This document shows positions 1 through 9,049 of a DNA stretch of 64,000 nt, in pieces. The notes beneath the pieces were generated by a model that saw only the letters and a list, made by a program, of their open reading frames with translations, was not told the origin of the DNA and ran no database searches. The translations under genes were made by a program, and so were the position numbers. The stretch covers positions 1 to 64,000 of the forward strand of contig QWPV01000002.1 in assembly GCA_003671055.1 (NCBI GenBank). Reading direction: 5' to 3'. Source of the DNA: Planctomycetota bacterium (GTDB lineage: Bacteria > Planctomycetota > Phycisphaerae > Phycisphaerales > SM1A02). Position 1 is the stretch's first letter; each line of letters begins with the position of its first letter.

Positions 1-2
1 CT

Positions 3-578
3 GAGCGATGCGCGTGGTGCGGCAGTGATCCCATCTATGTCGCGTATCACGACACGGAGTGGGGCGTGCCTGAACTTGATGATCGCGCGCTCTTTGAGAA
101 ACTTGTGCTCGATGGATTTCAAGCGGGGCTTTCGTGGATCACCGTATTGAAGAAGCGCGATGCGTTTCGCAAAGCGTTCAAAGGATTTGAACCAGAAAAG
201 ATCGTGCGCTTCACGGAGAAAGATGTTGCGAAACTTCTCGAGAACGCGGGCATCATTCGCTCACGGCTCAAGATCGAAGGTGCGATCAAGAATGCGCGCG
301 CGTGGCTCACCGTGATGGAACAGGGCGAAGGTGCGTTCCGCGATTTCTTGTGGAGCGCGGTGGACCATCGCACGATCGACATGAAACTGGCGCGCACTGA
401 AGACATCTGCACGCTCAGTCAAGGCAGCATTGCGCTTGCTAAGTGTTTGAAGAAGCGTGGGTTTACGTTTTGTGGTCCAGTCATCGTCTACGCGTTTATG
501 CAGGCGACTGGGATGTACAACGAGCATCTGCTCAGCTGCCCGCGCCACAAAGCCTGCGCGAAACTCGCACGAAAATAG
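3..578 (+). CDS. tag: DNA-3-methyladenine glycosylase I, 5'-truncated by window edge
   Basis: This base-excision repair enzyme removes 3-methyladenine from alkylated DNA. The reading frame is open from base 3 and begins E-R-C-A-W-C-G, which corresponds to the first few residues of Tag. Only the start codon and a few codons are therefore missing; the first internal ATG-like start (66) would cut off a zinc ligand. The family zinc site can be traced: Cys at visible residue 3, His in the Y-H-D motif, and a C-terminal H-x3-C (EHLLSC). The core QAGLSWITVLKKR and the KKRGFTFCGP motif are also present. The 191 visible residues fit the usual length of about 190. It is followed by an unrelated exported protein on the same strand. 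Confidence 0.93.
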   Translation, partial: ERCAWCGSDPIYVAYHDTEWGVPELDDRALFEKLVLDGFQAGLSWITVLKKRDAFRKAFKGFEPEKIVRFTEKDVAKLLENAGIIRSRLKIEGAIKNARAWLTVMEQGEGAFRDFLWSAVDHRTIDMKLARTEDICTLSQGSIALAKCLKKRGFTFCGPVIVYAFMQATGMYNEHLLSCPRHKACAKLARK

Positions 579-684
579 CCCACTTTTTGTGGTTACCAGT
601 CGCGACTGCTTGCGTCTGCAATACCTTGGGGGCATAGTGAACCCGTCCCCCGATCTCGGCACATTCCTTTTTTGGAGAGTTGTG

Positions 685-3600
685 ATGCACGTCCACTTCC
701 GTATGCATTTCCGTACTTTGTCGGTAGTTATTGTTCTTGCCCTCGGCGTTGGCGTGACTTCGACAACTGTTCGCGCTGAAACTGAACATCCCACTGTTCG
801 CTCGCTCTCCACGAACTGCCAATCAATCTTCGTCGGAAAAGTTCTGTCCTCGGAATGCGAGAAGAACAAGCAAGGATCGCTCCTCACCCGCGTGACGTTT
901 GAAGTGCTCTACAGCGTGACAGAGCCGCAGTCGGTTGGAAGCCTCGTCGACATCACGCAACTCGGCGGCGAACTCAATGGAGAACAGTTTCGCGTGAGTG
1001 AAACCACGCGCTTCGATGTGAATGCGACGTATCTCGTCTTTGCAGAAGATCCGGAACGAACGTTGATTCCAGCGACGCTCGGTGGTGTGCATGGTTGTAT
1101 GCGCATCGTGCGCGGCAGTGATGGTGCGCTTTATCCAGTGATGCTTGGATACCGCCCAATCGTTGGCGTTCGTAGCGGGAAGTTTGAGTACACACGTCGT
1201 GCGATCTCGATTTCAAATGGTGTTGCAGTGCTCGACGCGACGGAAGAGATGCGAGCACCACCCGTGGAGATGACGGAGGGATGCGTGGCAATGTCGGCGG
1301 TAGAAAACACCACCGCGCACGCGATGAGGTTGGATGAAGTGCTTGCACTTGTGCACTCGATGCGCGGTGAAGCGCCGCAGCAGTTGCCGAAACTCGGTGG
1401 GCTCTCGGGAATTCCTTCTTACAGCCAAGGGCTAACGCTTTGCTATTGCGGCTTCCACAATCTCCATCTCGTCTACGAGCAAGTTCCAACTTCTTGGACT
1501 TCCTATGACCACAACGAATGGGCGATGGCGCGCTGGAACAACTACATCGATATGCATCGCTATGTCGCAGATGATGGCGGGTGGGGCCAGAACAACAACG
1601 AGAATGAGATTGCTGGTTGGACCTCGAGCGCAAGTTTAGTCAGCGAGTATGGCGCTGCCGCGACATGGGGTGCAAGCACGCTTGCGGTCAATGCGAGTTG
1701 GAGCCCAGCTGGTTGTGGAGTGATTCTCGAAAACGAAATCCACTTCAACCCTGCGGTTTCTTGGAGATACAGCCTCGCGGAGACGCTCGGGCTTGGCGGC
1801 CCCTTTCTCTACGACCCAATACTCATGCACGAGATGGGGCACTCCCTCGGACTTGAGGCGGGGGAGTGTGGCACTGAAACCTACAACTTCGATCGTCCAA
1901 GTGTGATGGTGGGTGGTAGCACAACCAACGTTGAAGACGGCCGCGGCATCCATCGCCGTGACGCGAAGGCGATTCGCGCAACGTACATCGATCAAGTTTC
2001 CAGACCGGCGATCACGGACATGGGCATCGAAACATGGTGGATGAATGGATCCATGCAGGTCTCGAAAGTCTCGCCGACGAGCCTTCATCATGGCGACACC
2101 ATCACACTCAATGATGTCTTCGTTGAAAACATGTCAACTTCGAGTGTGGCTGGCGTTCGAGTTCGCGTCTACCTTTCCACGAATACAACGATCACTGAGT
2201 CGGACAAGAAACTTGGCTCCTACACAGACTTCGGGATCTTCGCCTTCGATAATGATTGGCGCGGCAACATCACGCGAACCATCAATAGCACTGTCGAGCC
2301 TGGCACCTACTACGTGGGCGTGATCGTCACCACACAGGGCTCTAACTATGACTGGGACGAATACACGTCCAACAACGCGACGTTCTATCCAACACCAATC
2401 ACGGTGCTGGCAAATGGCGGCTCCACGCCCGGCGATTCTACGCCTCTTGGGTTTGAATTCGACCTCTCGCTGGGCATGCGAATTCTTGTCGACACCACGC
2501 TCGCAACCGACGATCCAGATTCGCCGATATGCCCAGGCAATGGTGGCCCCACGATGGGGCCTTCGATCTTCGTACTACTTACCGCGCCTGAAACCGGAGT
2601 GATGGAAGTCGCGCGCGCGACCGATGGATCTACACAATCCCTCGTCGAAGTACCAGATGTTGTTGCCGCGTATACAGCCACTGCAAATGGAACGCCGGGG
2701 CAACTCCTCGGCGTTGCATGCAACACCTCAACACTCGAAAACATGCTCACGGTGCAAGTGACCGCAGGTCAGCGCTACATCCTTCGCTTCGGTGGCACTG
2801 AAGCCGGCGCGATTGTTGCGTCATACTCCGTCGCCATTCAGCCGAACCGTCCCTTCGGAAGTGTGCCTGAGCTCGCGCTGCCGTGGCAAAACGCATCGCC
2901 GCTGAAGAACTTCAACATGTCGCCTGCGATGATGTCGTTGCCGTGCGCGCAAAGTTCATCGCACGGCATGTGGTTCGTGTGGACAGCGCCCGCGCCTGGA
3001 TCCATCCTCGCAACGACATGTGACGCAGAAACAAATTTCCCTACCGTTGTGTCGATTCACAGCACTGGACCAAACCCAACACTGCTCGCGTGCGGTGCGT
3101 CGGATGCGCAGTGCGGCAATCCGTTCAGTGCAGCAGCGTCAACGTCGGTTACCGCTGGTCAGAAAGTACTCGTGCGCGTCGCGAGCAAGACGCAATTGCG
3201 AGGCGACTTCAGCGTCGACATCAAATTCATGCCGACGATGCAAGCGCCACAGGGTTGCTCGAATGCTGTCGTCATCGGAGTCGGTGTCACGCCGTTCTGT
3301 ACGATTGGACGGCCGCCAGACAATGCGCCGTTGTGCGATAGCCTCTCGATCGGCGCGCCTTCGGTGTGGTTCAAATTTTATTCGCAAGCGTCAAGCGATG
3401 TGATGTTTGACATCGACATTCCAACCGGCGGCTCGGGCATTTCCTCGGGCGAGATTAGTCTCACGGTTTTCGGAGAAGGATCGCCCAGCCAACCCGCGTG
3501 CACAAATCCCGTTCCACTCGCGTGCAGTAACGTCGCGGGTCAGAGTGGCGGCGTTCAACTCGCTGTCCATCCAGGCAAGTGGTACTACCTCCGCGTCGCG

Positions 3601-3834
3601 AGTCGCTCTGCCTTCGGTGCACAAGGTGGTGCAGTGAAGGGAAGCTTTGCGATGACCGCCACGCCACGATGCGTAGGTGATCTCGATCACGATGGCGCAG
3701 TCACCGCAGCTGATCTCGCGATCCTCCTCAACGCGTGGGGCGGACCAGACATCGACGCTGATCTCAATGGCGATGGCGTGGTTGACGCCAGCGACATCGC
3801 GATCATCCTGAATATGTGGGGACCGTGCGTTTGA
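685..3834 (+). CDS. Exported metzincin-like protein with CARDB and dockerin-like domains
   Basis: A large secreted protein of 1049 residues. I chose the ATG at 685 because GGAGAG lies 6 bases upstream and a signal peptide follows directly (hydrophobic run, then cleavage near V-R-A). The frame is open further upstream but that part reads over tag. An N-terminal region of about 200 residues resembles the domain preceding some bacterial matrixins (inference). The zinc motif HEMGH is at residues 382-386, followed by G-L and by a Met-turn-like S-V-M about 25 residues on. The third metzincin ligand position holds Ala, not His. Residues about 455-575 look like a CARDB adhesion domain. The last 55 residues form two Ca-binding dockerin-like repeats ending in W-G-P-C-V. 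Substrate is unknown. Activity is uncertain because of the missing ligand. Confidence 0.8.
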   Translation: MHVHFRMHFRTLSVVIVLALGVGVTSTTVRAETEHPTVRSLSTNCQSIFVGKVLSSECEKNKQGSLLTRVTFEVLYSVTEPQSVGSLVDITQLGGELNGEQFRVSETTRFDVNATYLVFAEDPERTLIPATLGGVHGCMRIVRGSDGALYPVMLGYRPIVGVRSGKFEYTRRAISISNGVAVLDATEEMRAPPVEMTEGCVAMSAVENTTAHAMRLDEVLALVHSMRGEAPQQLPKLGGLSGIPSYSQGLTLCYCGFHNLHLVYEQVPTSWTSYDHNEWAMARWNNYIDMHRYVADDGGWGQNNNENEIAGWTSSASLVSEYGAAATWGASTLAVNASWSPAGCGVILENEIHFNPAVSWRYSLAETLGLGGPFLYDPILMHEMGHSLGLEAGECGTETYNFDRPSVMVGGSTTNVEDGRGIHRRDAKAIRATYIDQVSRPAITDMGIETWWMNGSMQVSKVSPTSLHHGDTITLNDVFVENMSTSSVAGVRVRVYLSTNTTITESDKKLGSYTDFGIFAFDNDWRGNITRTINSTVEPGTYYVGVIVTTQGSNYDWDEYTSNNATFYPTPITVLANGGSTPGDSTPLGFEFDLSLGMRILVDTTLATDDPDSPICPGNGGPTMGPSIFVLLTAPETGVMEVARATDGSTQSLVEVPDVVAAYTATANGTPGQLLGVACNTSTLENMLTVQVTAGQRYILRFGGTEAGAIVASYSVAIQPNRPFGSVPELALPWQNASPLKNFNMSPAMMSLPCAQSSSHGMWFVWTAPAPGSILATTCDAETNFPTVVSIHSTGPNPTLLACGASDAQCGNPFSAAASTSVTAGQKVLVRVASKTQLRGDFSVDIKFMPTMQAPQGCSNAVVIGVGVTPFCTIGRPPDNAPLCDSLSIGAPSVWFKFYSQASSDVMFDIDIPTGGSGISSGEISLTVFGEGSPSQPACTNPVPLACSNVAGQSGGVQLAVHPGKWYYLRVASRSAFGAQGGAVKGSFAMTATPRCVGDLDHDGAVTAADLAILLNAWGGPDIDADLNGDGVVDASDIAIILNMWGPCV

Positions 3835-3921
3835 CTCGAACCCGTTGATCAGAATTCATCAGGCGCACTCAACTACGACTCAGGCGAAGGCGATTCACTC
3901 GCCGAGCCGTACGAAACCGCG

Positions 3922-3954
3922 TGATGATTTTGCCGCTTGGGGCAGAAATCATCA
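3922..3954. terminator. Stem-loop between converging genes, possible terminator
   Basis: A nine-base arm TGATGATTT pairs with AAATCATCA, with four further G/C-rich pairs (TGCC/GGCA) after a one-base bulge and a six-base loop. It lies between the 3' ends of the metzincin-like gene (plus) and pdhB (minus), where a bidirectional terminator would be expected. Neither side carries a clear T-tract, so the terminator assignment is inference from position. Confidence 0.45.
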
Positions 3955-3979
3955 GAAGCGCTCAAACAAGCGCTCAAAA

Positions 3980-4948
3980 CTAGTACGCCAGGCAATCTTC
4001 GATAGCGCGCTGCACTCGATATGAATCGGGCAGGTAATCAAGTTCCATCTTGTAGTACGGCATCGTGGTGTCGTAGCCTGCGACGCGTTGCACTGGAGCT
4101 TCGAGTTCGAGGAAGCAGCGCTCCATGATGCGCGCGGCGATTTCGCTGCCGAAGCCGCAAGTCAATGGCGCTTCATGCACGACAACACAACGGCCGGTCT
4201 TCTTCACGCTTGTCGCAACTGCGTCCATGTCGAATGGATAGATCGTGCGGAGATCGATCAACTCAATCGATTGCTCGCTCTTCTCAATTGCTTGCATGCA
4301 CTGCACAACACTCGCGCCCCAACTGACAATCGTCAGATCGGAGCCTTCGCACACCGTGCGCGCAACGCCCAACGGCAGCGTGTATTCATCTTCAGGAACT
4401 TCTTCGCGAATCGCGCGGTAGATGCGCTTGGGTTCGAAGAAGAGCACCGGATCTGGCTCGCGTAAGCATGAGGTCAGCAAGCCCTTCGCGTCGTAGGGCG
4501 AACTCGGCATCACAACTTTCAACCCAGGTGTGTGCGCGTAAATCGCTTCGGGTGAATCGCTGTGCAGTTCAGGCGCGTGAATGCCGCCGCCGACTGGAAT
4601 GCGAATCGTCATCGGCACCGTGAATGCACCACGCGTTCGACTTCGCATGCGTGCCGCGTGCGAGCAAATCTGGTCGTAGGCTGGTCCGAGGAATCCTTCG
4701 AACTGAATCTCGGGAACTGGATGCAAGCCGCCCATCGCCATGCCGATGGACAGTCCGATGATGCCAGACTCCGCGAGCGGTGTATCGAACACGCGCGCGC
4801 CGCCGAAGCGCTTTTGTAATCCTTCGGTGACACGGAAAACGCCGCCGTTGACGCCGATGTCTTCACCGAGAAGCACGATCGAATCGTTCCTCTCCATTTC
4901 TTGGATCAGCGCGAGGTTGATGGCTTGAACGAGCGTGATGTTTGCCAT
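3980..4948 (-). CDS. pdhB: Pyruvate/2-oxoacid dehydrogenase E1 component, beta subunit
   Basis: Beta subunit of the thiamine-diphosphate E1 enzyme, which decarboxylates pyruvate (or a branched-chain 2-oxoacid) and passes the acyl group to lipoyl-E2. At 322 residues it has the standard length. Family features include GEDIGVNGGVFRVT near residue 30, DTPLAESGI around 55, EIQFEGFLGPAYDQ around 80, and the C-terminal transketolase domain with HEAPLTCGFGSEIAA. It starts 9 bases after the stop of the alpha-subunit gene, so the two are surely co-transcribed. The E2 partner is probably the plus-strand gene at 10847. Sequence alone does not separate pyruvate from branched-chain specificity, though similarity to Gram-positive-type PdhB favours pyruvate. 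Confidence 0.93.
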   Translation of the reverse strand: MANITLVQAINLALIQEMERNDSIVLLGEDIGVNGGVFRVTEGLQKRFGGARVFDTPLAESGIIGLSIGMAMGGLHPVPEIQFEGFLGPAYDQICSHAARMRSRTRGAFTVPMTIRIPVGGGIHAPELHSDSPEAIYAHTPGLKVVMPSSPYDAKGLLTSCLREPDPVLFFEPKRIYRAIREEVPEDEYTLPLGVARTVCEGSDLTIVSWGASVVQCMQAIEKSEQSIELIDLRTIYPFDMDAVATSVKKTGRCVVVHEAPLTCGFGSEIAARIMERCFLELEAPVQRVAGYDTTMPYYKMELDYLPDSYRVQRAIEDCLAY

Positions 4949-4957
4949 GGCGATGAT

Positions 4958-6118
4958 TTAGTGAGCAGCGTGCGCGGCGAAAGCAGCGGCATCCATTTGC
5001 GCTGCGCGTTCTTGCGCTTCGATGGGAAGTTGGGATGGATCTTGGCCGAGTGAATGCGTGTGTCGCGTGTCGCGTTGCAGCGCGAGGTCGGCGGGAGTTT
5101 CCGCGTACATGTTGTCAAACGCATCCGTGCGTTCGGGCGGGGTGATGTTCTCCGCGCGCGCGACTGCAGCAGCGATGTCGAGCGCGACTTTTTCCTTCAG
5201 CGCAACTTCCTTGTCGTCGTCCCAGATCCTGAGATTTTTCAAGTGCGCGTTGAGTCGAATGATTGGATCCTTGCGGCGCCATGATTCCACTTCCGCGTCC
5301 TCGCGGTAGCGTTTCGCATCATCCGCAGTGGTGTGATCGGCGAGGCGATAGGTCACCATCTCAATGAAGTACGGCTTGCCATGCTTGCGCGTGTATTCCA
5401 TGGCCTGCTTCATTGCGTAGACGGTGGCGAAAATGTCATTGCCATCCACTTGCACGCACGGCATGCCGTAGGAAATGCCGCGTTGGGCGAATGTTGGCGC
5501 GGCGCTGTTGATCTTCGAAGGAGTTGAGATCGCCCAGAAATTGTTCTGGCACACGAACACCACGGGGATCTCGAGGTTCGACGCGAAGTTACATGCTTCG
5601 TGAAAGTCCCCTTCGCTCGCTGCGCCGTCACCAAAGAACGTGCACGCGATGCGATCGATGCCGCGATACTTCGCAGCAAGCGTGAGCCCCGCGGCGTGCA
5701 GCATCTGCGTACCGAGCGGCACATAAATCGGCGTCACCCAGTGTGGCTTGGGCATCGCGTTGCCGCGCTCATCGCCCATCCAGTGCAGAAGAATCGCTTC
5801 CATCGGAACGCCGCGCCAGAAGAGGCCGCAGTTCTCGCGATAGCAGGTGACCATCCAGTCATCCTTGCGCAACACATACGCAGCACCAAGGCTCGTGGCC
5901 TCTTGCCCCATGTTCTGCGGATACGTCCCCATGCGACCCGAGCGCTGCAAACGGAACGCAACTTCATCAAGGTGTCGACACGCAACCATCGCCTCATAAA
6001 GCTTGAGGAGATCCTCATTCGGAATGAGACCATCCCCCAACTTCTCATCGAAGTTCGCGTGCTCATCAAGGATCGAGATCTTCTTGATCTCTGCGGTGAA
6101 GACAGTGGTAATCGGCAT
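4958..6118 (-). CDS. pdhA: Pyruvate/2-oxoacid dehydrogenase E1 component, alpha subunit
   Basis: Alpha subunit of the heterotetrameric E1 enzyme, which binds thiamine diphosphate with magnesium. The thiamine-diphosphate motif runs from GDG at residues 163-165 to NN at 192-193 (GDGAASEGDFHEA ... QNNFWAIS). The substrate-channel motif YRENCGLFWRG is near 93-103. The length of 386 residues fits the family. The ATG at 6118 gives a short N-terminal extension before the conserved helix. It is the first gene of a two-gene operon with pdhB, 73 bases downstream of metC on the same strand. Confidence 0.93.
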   Translation of the reverse strand: MPITTVFTAEIKKISILDEHANFDEKLGDGLIPNEDLLKLYEAMVACRHLDEVAFRLQRSGRMGTYPQNMGQEATSLGAAYVLRKDDWMVTCYRENCGLFWRGVPMEAILLHWMGDERGNAMPKPHWVTPIYVPLGTQMLHAAGLTLAAKYRGIDRIACTFFGDGAASEGDFHEACNFASNLEIPVVFVCQNNFWAISTPSKINSAAPTFAQRGISYGMPCVQVDGNDIFATVYAMKQAMEYTRKHGKPYFIEMVTYRLADHTTADDAKRYREDAEVESWRRKDPIIRLNAHLKNLRIWDDDKEVALKEKVALDIAAAVARAENITPPERTDAFDNMYAETPADLALQRDTRHTHSLGQDPSQLPIEAQERAAQMDAAAFAAHAAH

Positions 6119-6136
6119 GCGGCTGTTCTCTGCGAA

Positions 6137-6153
6137 ACCCCTAAATCAGGGGT
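6137..6153. other. Small stem-loop between metC and pdhA
   Basis: ACCCCT and AGGGGT are separated by the five-base loop AAATC. It lies 19 bases upstream of the pdhA start and downstream of the metC stop on the minus strand. It could be a weak terminator for metC or a leader element of pdhA. Only a short run of T follows on the minus strand, so neither role is shown. Confidence 0.3.
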
Positions 6154-6191
6154 CGGCAAGTGTAGCAGCGAAGACCGACGAAACCGGTTGA

Positions 6192-7358
6192 TCAGGCAAG
6201 GCGTGCAAAGCCGTTGGACAGATCTTCGATGAGATCGTCGGTGTGTTCTAGACCGATGTGGAGTCGCAGAAGTGGGCCATCTGCGCGCCAATCGGATGCG
6301 GTTCGGACTCGGTTTGGATCCGCGAGGATCATGAGGCTTTCATAACCACCCCAGCTGTAGCCCATCCGGAAGTAGCGCATGCCATCGAGCATCCGAGCGA
6401 CTCCTTCGCGCGATGTTGGTCGGAGTTCTACAGAGAACAATCCTGTCGCGCCTGTGAAGTCTCGCTTCCACAGAGCGTGGCTCGAATCTGTTTCGAGCGC
6501 GGGGTAGAAGACGCGAACGACTTCTGCACGCGATTGCAACCAGCGTGCGACTGTCATTGTGCTTGTCGCGTGATGTTGGAGTCGAACTGCAAGTGATCGC
6601 ATGCCGCGCAAGCACAGCACGCAATCTTCTGGATGCGCGAGGCTTCCGAGATCGTCGGCGTACAACTTCACTGTGCGCAGCAACTCTGGCGTGCGCGCGA
6701 TGACAGCACCGAGGAGTAAGTCGCTTGAACCACCTTCGTACTTCGTCAATGCGCGAACGACGTAATCCACGCCGAGCGCGAGTGGTTTGCAGTACAGCGC
6801 GGGCGCCCAAGTGGAATCGACAACGCTCAGCACGCCACGCGCCCGTGCGACTTCGCTGATCGCTCGAACGTCTTGCACTTCGAAGGTGAGCGAGCCTGGC
6901 GACTCCATGTAGATCAACTTTGTGTTGGGCTGGAAGTGCGCTGCGATATCGGCGCCGATAGAAGGGTTGTAGTAGGTCGTGCTGACGCCCATCCGCGTGA
7001 GTACAGCATCACAGATTCGCCGCGTTGGCCCGTAGGTCGTGTCGACCATCAGCACGTGATCGCCGTGCGAGAGATTCGCTGCGAGGGCGATGTGCACCGC
7101 GGCAAGTCCACTCTGCACGACAACCGCGCCTGCACCGCCATCGAGTTGGGCGAGCAGACCTTCGAGTTCGCGCGAGTTCGGCGTGCCGAGAAGTCCGTAG
7201 ATGAAATCACTCGAATGCGGGTGAGCGAGCATGGCTGCTTCAAGCGATGCGAGCGTCCGATGCACCACGGTTGAACCGCGATACGCAGGCGTATTCACGA
7301 AGCCGAATTGTTTCTCGGCGTCGCGACCAAAGTGAACGAGATCAGTTTCAATATGCAC
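6192..7358 (-). CDS. metC: Cystathionine beta-lyase (PLP trans-sulfuration enzyme)
   Basis: This PLP enzyme splits cystathionine to homocysteine, pyruvate and ammonia in methionine synthesis. The 388 residues match the enterobacterial MetC type along the whole length: the Tyr/Gly region FIYGLLGTP near 52-60, the VVQSGLAA cofactor loop, the PLP-binding Asp in VVDSTWAP (181), and the Schiff-base lysine in RALTKYEGG (Lys206). The C-terminal motif GYSWGGYESL is the MetC signature that distinguishes it from cystathionine gamma-synthase/gamma-lyase. It is minus strand, upstream of pdhA-pdhB, with a gap of 73 bases. The window also holds metF (27521), though the two are not linked. Confidence 0.9.
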   Translation of the reverse strand: MHIETDLVHFGRDAEKQFGFVNTPAYRGSTVVHRTLASLEAAMLAHPHSSDFIYGLLGTPNSRELEGLLAQLDGGAGAVVVQSGLAAVHIALAANLSHGDHVLMVDTTYGPTRRICDAVLTRMGVSTTYYNPSIGADIAAHFQPNTKLIYMESPGSLTFEVQDVRAISEVARARGVLSVVDSTWAPALYCKPLALGVDYVVRALTKYEGGSSDLLLGAVIARTPELLRTVKLYADDLGSLAHPEDCVLCLRGMRSLAVRLQHHATSTMTVARWLQSRAEVVRVFYPALETDSSHALWKRDFTGATGLFSVELRPTSREGVARMLDGMRYFRMGYSWGGYESLMILADPNRVRTASDWRADGPLLRLHIGLEHTDDLIEDLSNGFARLA

Positions 7359-7384
7359 GCGCGGAACTGTACTTCACACGCAAA

Positions 7385-7426
7385 ATGAAAAAACCCTGCA
7401 TGCTGGTTGGGAGCATGCAGGGGTTT
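7385..7426 (-). terminator. Rho-independent terminator of the small dockerin gene
   Basis: Two 15-base arms (7390-7404 and 7412-7426) pair with a single mismatch around a seven-base loop. On the minus strand the hairpin is followed at once by a T-tract (TTTTTTCATTTT). It lies about 55 bases after the stop of the dockerin-protein gene ending at 7483. This is the clearest intrinsic terminator in the window. It also isolates that gene from metC downstream. Confidence 0.9.
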
Positions 7427-7482
7427 ATGTGGATCTCAGGAGCGCGGAGATGCGTGATCTCTGCACTCAATCCGCTGATAAA

Positions 7483-8046
7483 TCAGACAGGTCCGAATCG
7501 TGCGAGAAGCGTGCCGAGATCGACCGCGTCCACGAAGTTGTCGCCATTGAGATCGCCGTAGAGCGGATTGGAGACGCCCCACCATCCGAGCAAGATCGAG
7601 ACGTCTTGGCTGTCAACCACACCGTTGAGATTGAAGTCGCCGGAGGTTGTCTCGCAGATGTCGAGACGACCATCGTTATCCCAATCAGATGAGCCACCCG
7701 CGATTTCGGTTGCATCATCAATACCGTTGTTGTTGCAATCGTTGATGATTGGGTTACCAACCATTGGTACCGGAGGAGGAACGACCACGGCGGCAACCAG
7801 TGTTGTCGTCGCGCTCGTCGACTTCGCCACACTCTCAACCCACGTGCCAGTTGTGTTCTTTTCGATCACCTTGGTCGCGACAACTGCGTTTGTTGTGTTG
7901 CTGACCACAGCGACGATCTTCCTCGTCGAACTTGCTGCTACCTGCACTGACGAAACCTGTGCTTGCGCAGAGCAAGCAATAAACGCTGCTGCAAGGCACA
8001 TTCCGCTCAAAACTCGACCACCAAAATATTTTGTTCCGATTGACAT
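7483..8046 (-). CDS. Small exported dockerin-like protein
   Basis: A 187-residue secreted protein. The ATG at 8046 has GAGG about 6 bases upstream and opens a signal peptide ending near C-S-A-Q-A. A slightly longer start at 8070 is less likely. The middle is rich in Thr, Val and Ala. From about residue 105 an Asp/Asn-rich stretch (D-C-N-N-N-G-I-D-D) resembles thrombospondin-3/EF-like calcium repeats common in planctomycete exported proteins. The last 55 residues form a paired dockerin-like tail (DFNLNGVVDSQD ... GDLNGDNFVDAVD) ending in F-G-P-V. No catalytic domain is visible. It is a monocistronic unit with its own terminator. The function is unknown; a calcium-dependent surface or envelope role is inferred. 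Confidence 0.82.
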   Translation of the reverse strand: MSIGTKYFGGRVLSGMCLAAAFIACSAQAQVSSVQVAASSTRKIVAVVSNTTNAVVATKVIEKNTTGTWVESVAKSTSATTTLVAAVVVPPPVPMVGNPIINDCNNNGIDDATEIAGGSSDWDNDGRLDICETTSGDFNLNGVVDSQDVSILLGWWGVSNPLYGDLNGDNFVDAVDLGTLLARFGPV

Positions 8047-8259
8047 AATTTCCTCATTTCTTAAAAGCATCTACCTGTTGATCGAGCCACCCGAGTTCGA
8101 TCGATACACGCGCATTCTATGCATTCATGCGTAAAGCAACAGCATTTGCACCGCGAAACACCTGTATCGCAGGAGAATTCTTTCGGCGTTCTGAAACCTG
8201 TGCAATTCCGCACAACCCCAACGCTCTCCAGTTGCGGGTTGCGCTCACACGCACTAAAC
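8047..8259. other. 213-bp intergenic region upstream of the small dockerin gene
   Basis: The stretch separates the 3' end of the DUF1080 gene from the dockerin gene start and should hold the dockerin gene promoter. The segment next to the start codon is A/T-rich (8048-8075). I see no convincing promoter hexamer pair, RNA structure or further open frame with coding character. Confidence 0.4.
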
Positions 8260-9009
8260 CTAGTCGACGATTGGAGTAAGGACAATGCTGCGGAACTCGA
8301 TGTGCGCGCCTTCGCTCTGCAGCGCAAGTCGGCCAGGGACAACTTCGCAATTCGTCGCGGTGTTCTGCAGTTCACCATTCACCCACAATTCAAGCGCTCC
8401 CTTGTTGAACACGATGCGATAGTGATTCCACTCGCCAAGCGGTTTCTCGTTGCAATCCTTCGCCTTTGTGGTGCGTCGACCGTCTGTGCGCTCCTTCGCA
8501 AGGGTCGCGGGGAAATCACCGATGTTCCAAATGTCGCCCGCGTTGCGCGAATGCAATTGCGCTTCCAACGAGCGCGGCCACACGGTGTTCTCGCCGGTCA
8601 CGCGTAAGAGCACGCCTGAATTTCCTTCGCCCTTGCTCGGATCAAATCGCCAGTCGAGTTCGATGACGAAGTTTGTATAGAGCGCTTCCGTTTCGATGTA
8701 ACCAATCGGGCGGCCACTGCACACGAGCACGCCTTCGCGAACGCTCCACACCGCCATCGGATCCTTCGACTCCTTGATGAGGTCTGGCACAAACGCCTTC
8801 CATCCCTTCATACTCTTGCCATCAAACAATTGCACGGTCGCGCCAACCATGAATGGTTTTCCATCCGACATGAAGTTGTTGCTCGACCCAATGACCTTGC
8901 CCGCAGTTGGTGGTGCAGCTGGTTTCGGTGTGTCTTGCGATCCTGGCATCGCACCCGCGAACACGCAGAGAGAGGCGAGTGTGCAACTAAGGAGAATGAG
9001 TGTCTTCAT
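8260..9009 (-). CDS. Exported DUF1080 (3-keto-disaccharide hydrolase-type) protein
   Basis: An exported protein of 249 residues with one DUF1080 domain, a concanavalin-like beta-sandwich. Family members act on 3-keto-glycosides or bind sugars, and the family is greatly expanded in planctomycetes. The ATG at 9009 has AAGGAA 7 bases upstream and opens a clear signal peptide; the frame reads on upstream without support. Family motifs visible are VQLFDGKSMKGWK, the FVIELDWRFDPSKGEGNSGVLLR core and GEWNHYRIVFNKGALELWVNG. Its 3' end faces the promoter region of the dockerin gene. Substrate is unknown. Confidence 0.85.
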   Translation of the reverse strand: MKTLILLSCTLASLCVFAGAMPGSQDTPKPAAPPTAGKVIGSSNNFMSDGKPFMVGATVQLFDGKSMKGWKAFVPDLIKESKDPMAVWSVREGVLVCSGRPIGYIETEALYTNFVIELDWRFDPSKGEGNSGVLLRVTGENTVWPRSLEAQLHSRNAGDIWNIGDFPATLAKERTDGRRTTKAKDCNEKPLGEWNHYRIVFNKGALELWVNGELQNTATNCEVVPGRLALQSEGAHIEFRSIVLTPIVD

Positions 9010-9049
9010 GAGAGGGTTCCTTAAATGAATCAATCTTGCGTCCATCACG

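Noticed and set aside
457-684. N-terminal extension of the metzincin-like gene
   Set aside because: It overlaps the end of tag and lies before a good ribosome-binding site and signal peptide at 685.
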